Shown one piece after another: positions 6,454 through 7,648 of a stretch of 7,648 nt of DNA; the first letter of the stretch is position 1, and every line of letters starts with the position of its first letter. The stretch covers positions 153,002 to 160,649 of the forward strand of contig CP070645.1 of assembly GCA_020354275.1 (NCBI GenBank). Reading direction: 5' to 3'. The notes under the pieces are model-generated. The model searched no databases. It was not told the origin of the DNA and saw only the letters and a program-made list of their open reading frames with translations. Both the position numbers and the translations under genes were made by a program. This stretch comes from Dehalococcoidales bacterium. GTDB taxonomy: Bacteria; Chloroflexota; Dehalococcoidia; Dehalococcoidales; UBA2162.

Positions 6454-6465
6454 GTGATATATCAC
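6454..6465. promoter_or_regulatory. 12-bp perfect palindrome, possible operator or leader element
   Basis: GTGATATATCAC is its own reverse complement. It lies about 130 bp upstream of the ferredoxin-domain start and downstream of the predicted minus-strand promoter. The half-sites resemble those of CRP/FNR-family regulators, but the spacing (GTGAT, 2 bp, ATCAC) does not fit the FNR or CRP consensus, so no regulator is assigned. Confidence 0.35.
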
Positions 6466-6621
6466 CCCCTTTACCATTCCTCCACTCGCTGACTCAATAG
6501 CCATATTAGATAAATGTATCCTTACTTAGGATGGTCGATATGGACAGCCAAGGTAGAAACAGTGAATCGTGAAGGTAATGTGTCAGTTAAAAAATATATT
6601 CTCATTTTGGTGCTACCAGTC

Positions 6622-6649
6622 ATTATACCACAATTAGCTTCCCTGTCCT
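6622..6649 (-). promoter_or_regulatory. minus-strand extended -10 promoter toward the ferredoxin/CooC/CooT genes
   Basis: On the minus strand: AGGACA (6644-6649, 4 of 6 to TTGACA), a 16-nt spacer, and TATAAT (6622-6627) preceded by the extended -10 TGG (6628-6630). The predicted start of transcription is near 6615, leaving a long leader before 6324. Confidence 0.5.
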
Positions 6650-6716
6650 AATAACCTGCCCGCTATAATTGCAATTGCAGAAAATAGAACAGATATAAAA
6701 ATGTCTATATTCCCCT

Positions 6717-6746
6717 TTATCATCTGTCACTCTCCTGTGGTATAAT
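6717..6746 (+). promoter_or_regulatory. plus-strand extended -10 promoter for the AAA+ ATPase gene
   Basis: TTATCA (6717-6722, 4 of 6 to TTGACA), an 18-nt spacer, and a perfect TATAAT (6741-6746) with TGG directly before it (extended -10). The predicted start is near 6753, giving a leader of about 80 nt before the ATG at 6831. Confidence 0.6.
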
Positions 6747-6830
6747 ATGGTGTTGGTTTCTGATTTATCAGGGTAGAAAGCCCGGGATGGAAAAACCAAA
6801 TCTTATAGAAATTTATATAGAGGGAAGGGC

Positions 6831-7648
6831 ATGGCGAAACGGAAAAAAGCGAAAACCATTGGCGAGTTAAAAGCATCGGGCTATAAACCCGAGTCAATCA
6901 GACAGGAAATGAGACGTAACCTGATTGTTATGATTAAGAAGAAAGCAGATATATTCCCCGGGATAATAGGTTATGATGATGCTGTAATACCCCAGATTGA
7001 AAACGCAGTTATCTCGGGACAGGATATGATTTTCCTCGGCGAACGGGGCCAGGCCAAATCAAAAATTATGAGGTTGCTGGTGAACCTTCTCGATGAAGAG
7101 GTACCGGTAATCAAAGACTGTGAAATCAACGATAGCCCGTTTTCTCCCATCTGCCAGCAGTGCCGTAACAAAATCGCCAGTGAAGGTGATAATACCGAGA
7201 TAGAATGGTTGCCGCGGCAGGAGAGATATGGTGAAAAACTGGCCACACCCGATATCACCATCGCTGACCTTATCGGTGATATCGACCCCATCAAAGTAGC
7301 TGAAGGAAGATACCTCTCCGACGAACTGACCATTCACTACGGCCTGATACCCAGGACCAACCGGGGTATATTCTGCATCAACGAGCTGCCGGACCTGACC
7401 GAAAGGTTGCAGGTTGGCCTTTTCAACCTGATGGAGGAAAGCGACGTCCAGATCAGGGGTTACCGCGTCAGGCTTCCCCTGGATGTTCTGCTGGTGGCCA
7501 GCGCCAACCCGGAAGACTATACCAACCGGGGCAGGATAATAACACCCCTTAAGGACAGGTATGGCGCCCAGATCAGGACCCACTACCCGGTTAGCATAGA
7601 GGATGAGATATCCATCGTAGAGATGGAATGGCGCCAGTTCAGCGGAGA
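6831..7648 (+). CDS. MoxR/magnesium-chelatase-type AAA+ ATPase, 3'-partial
   Basis: The ATG at 6831 is preceded by AGAGGGAAGG and opens 272 codons up to the window edge with no stop. The start MAKRKKAKTIGELKASGYKP is a basic lead-in. Visible AAA+ features: Walker A GERGQAKS at 70-77 (Ala75 replaces the usual Gly), a Cys cluster Cys97 and C108xxC111 in an insertion, a chelatase-like GDIDPIKVAEGRYLSDE block (149-165), Walker B GIFCINEL (179-186, Asn184 in place of the usual Asp, Glu185 present), the QVGLFNLMEE helix that follows, and sensor 1 Asn226 in VASANPEDYTNRG. Proteins of this type (annotated as magnesium chelatase or sigma-54-interacting) often work with a von Willebrand A-domain partner encoded next door to remodel or load metal into a client. 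The partner would lie to the right of the window. The fold class is secure; the function is inferred. Confidence 0.88.
   Translation, partial: MAKRKKAKTIGELKASGYKPESIRQEMRRNLIVMIKKKADIFPGIIGYDDAVIPQIENAVISGQDMIFLGERGQAKSKIMRLLVNLLDEEVPVIKDCEINDSPFSPICQQCRNKIASEGDNTEIEWLPRQERYGEKLATPDITIADLIGDIDPIKVAEGRYLSDELTIHYGLIPRTNRGIFCINELPDLTERLQVGLFNLMEESDVQIRGYRVRLPLDVLLVASANPEDYTNRGRIITPLKDRYGAQIRTHYPVSIEDEISIVEMEWRQFSG

Larger units (their letters stand above)
6325..6830. other. 506-bp divergent intergenic region with promoters and symmetric sites
   Basis: No convincing gene on either strand. It is AT-rich compared with the flanking genes and separates the minus-strand ferredoxin/CooC/CooT run from the plus-strand ATPase. 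It contains two divergent promoters with the same extended -10 sequence (6622-6632 and 6736-6746), a 12-bp palindrome (6454-6465), a repeated 11-mer (6329-6339 and 6458-6468), a small GGGTT/AACCC hairpin (6377-6391) and an ATCCT/AGGAT hairpin near 6518-6532. If the minus promoter is used, the ferredoxin-domain mRNA has a 5' leader of roughly 290 nt. Confidence 0.7.

Noticed and set aside
7059..7583. 174-codon minus-strand open frame near the right edge
   Set aside because: It is antisense to the AAA+ ATPase, whose Walker and sensor motifs are unmistakable on the plus strand.

Overview
The window looks like a piece of an anaerobic bacterial chromosome. The best guess is Chloroflexota, Dehalococcoidia-like, judged from the style of the serine recombinase, the MoxR/chelatase-type ATPase and the CooC/CooT-type maturation genes. 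This taxonomic call is an inference from protein style; no marker gene settles it.

Layout. (1) Positions 1-1525 (+) hold a large serine recombinase gene that runs in from the left edge. It is broken by a precise 97-bp insertion (127-223) with 28-bp imperfect terminal inverted repeats, a MITE-like element that shifts the frame. Removing the insertion rejoins the two halves into one continuous recombinase reading frame. (2) The recombinase 3' end overlaps, tail to tail by 34 bp, the 3' end of a complete queA (1492-2538, -), the queuosine biosynthesis enzyme. (3) Upstream of queA on the same minus strand is a run of five genes read right to left. They are a Cys-rich protein with two [4Fe-4S] ferredoxin motifs and a helix-turn-helix-like N-terminal part (5248-6324), a CooC-type nickel-insertion ATPase with an extra N-terminal Cys motif (4174-5094), a 71-residue helical protein with an HNxxxH motif (3873-4088), a CooT-type small nickel-binding protein (3627-3821, start corrected from the sequence), and a phosphotriesterase-family metal hydrolase (2657-3595). 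(4) Positions 6325-6830 are a 506-bp divergent intergenic region. It contains two back-to-back extended -10 promoters sharing the same 11-mer, a 12-bp palindrome and a repeated SD-like motif. (5) From 6831 to the right edge (+) there is a MoxR/Mg-chelatase-type AAA+ ATPase, truncated by the window end.

How the parts fit. CooC and CooT are known from maturation of the nickel-iron-sulfur cluster of carbon monoxide dehydrogenase. Here they sit with an electron-transfer-type ferredoxin protein and a small His-motif protein, but no CODH structural gene is visible. I infer a metal-handling or metalloenzyme-maturation module. Its client could lie outside the window or could be a different enzyme. 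The left part of the window is accessory DNA: a site-specific recombinase that probably used the 3' end of queA as its attachment site and was later inactivated by a small transposable element.
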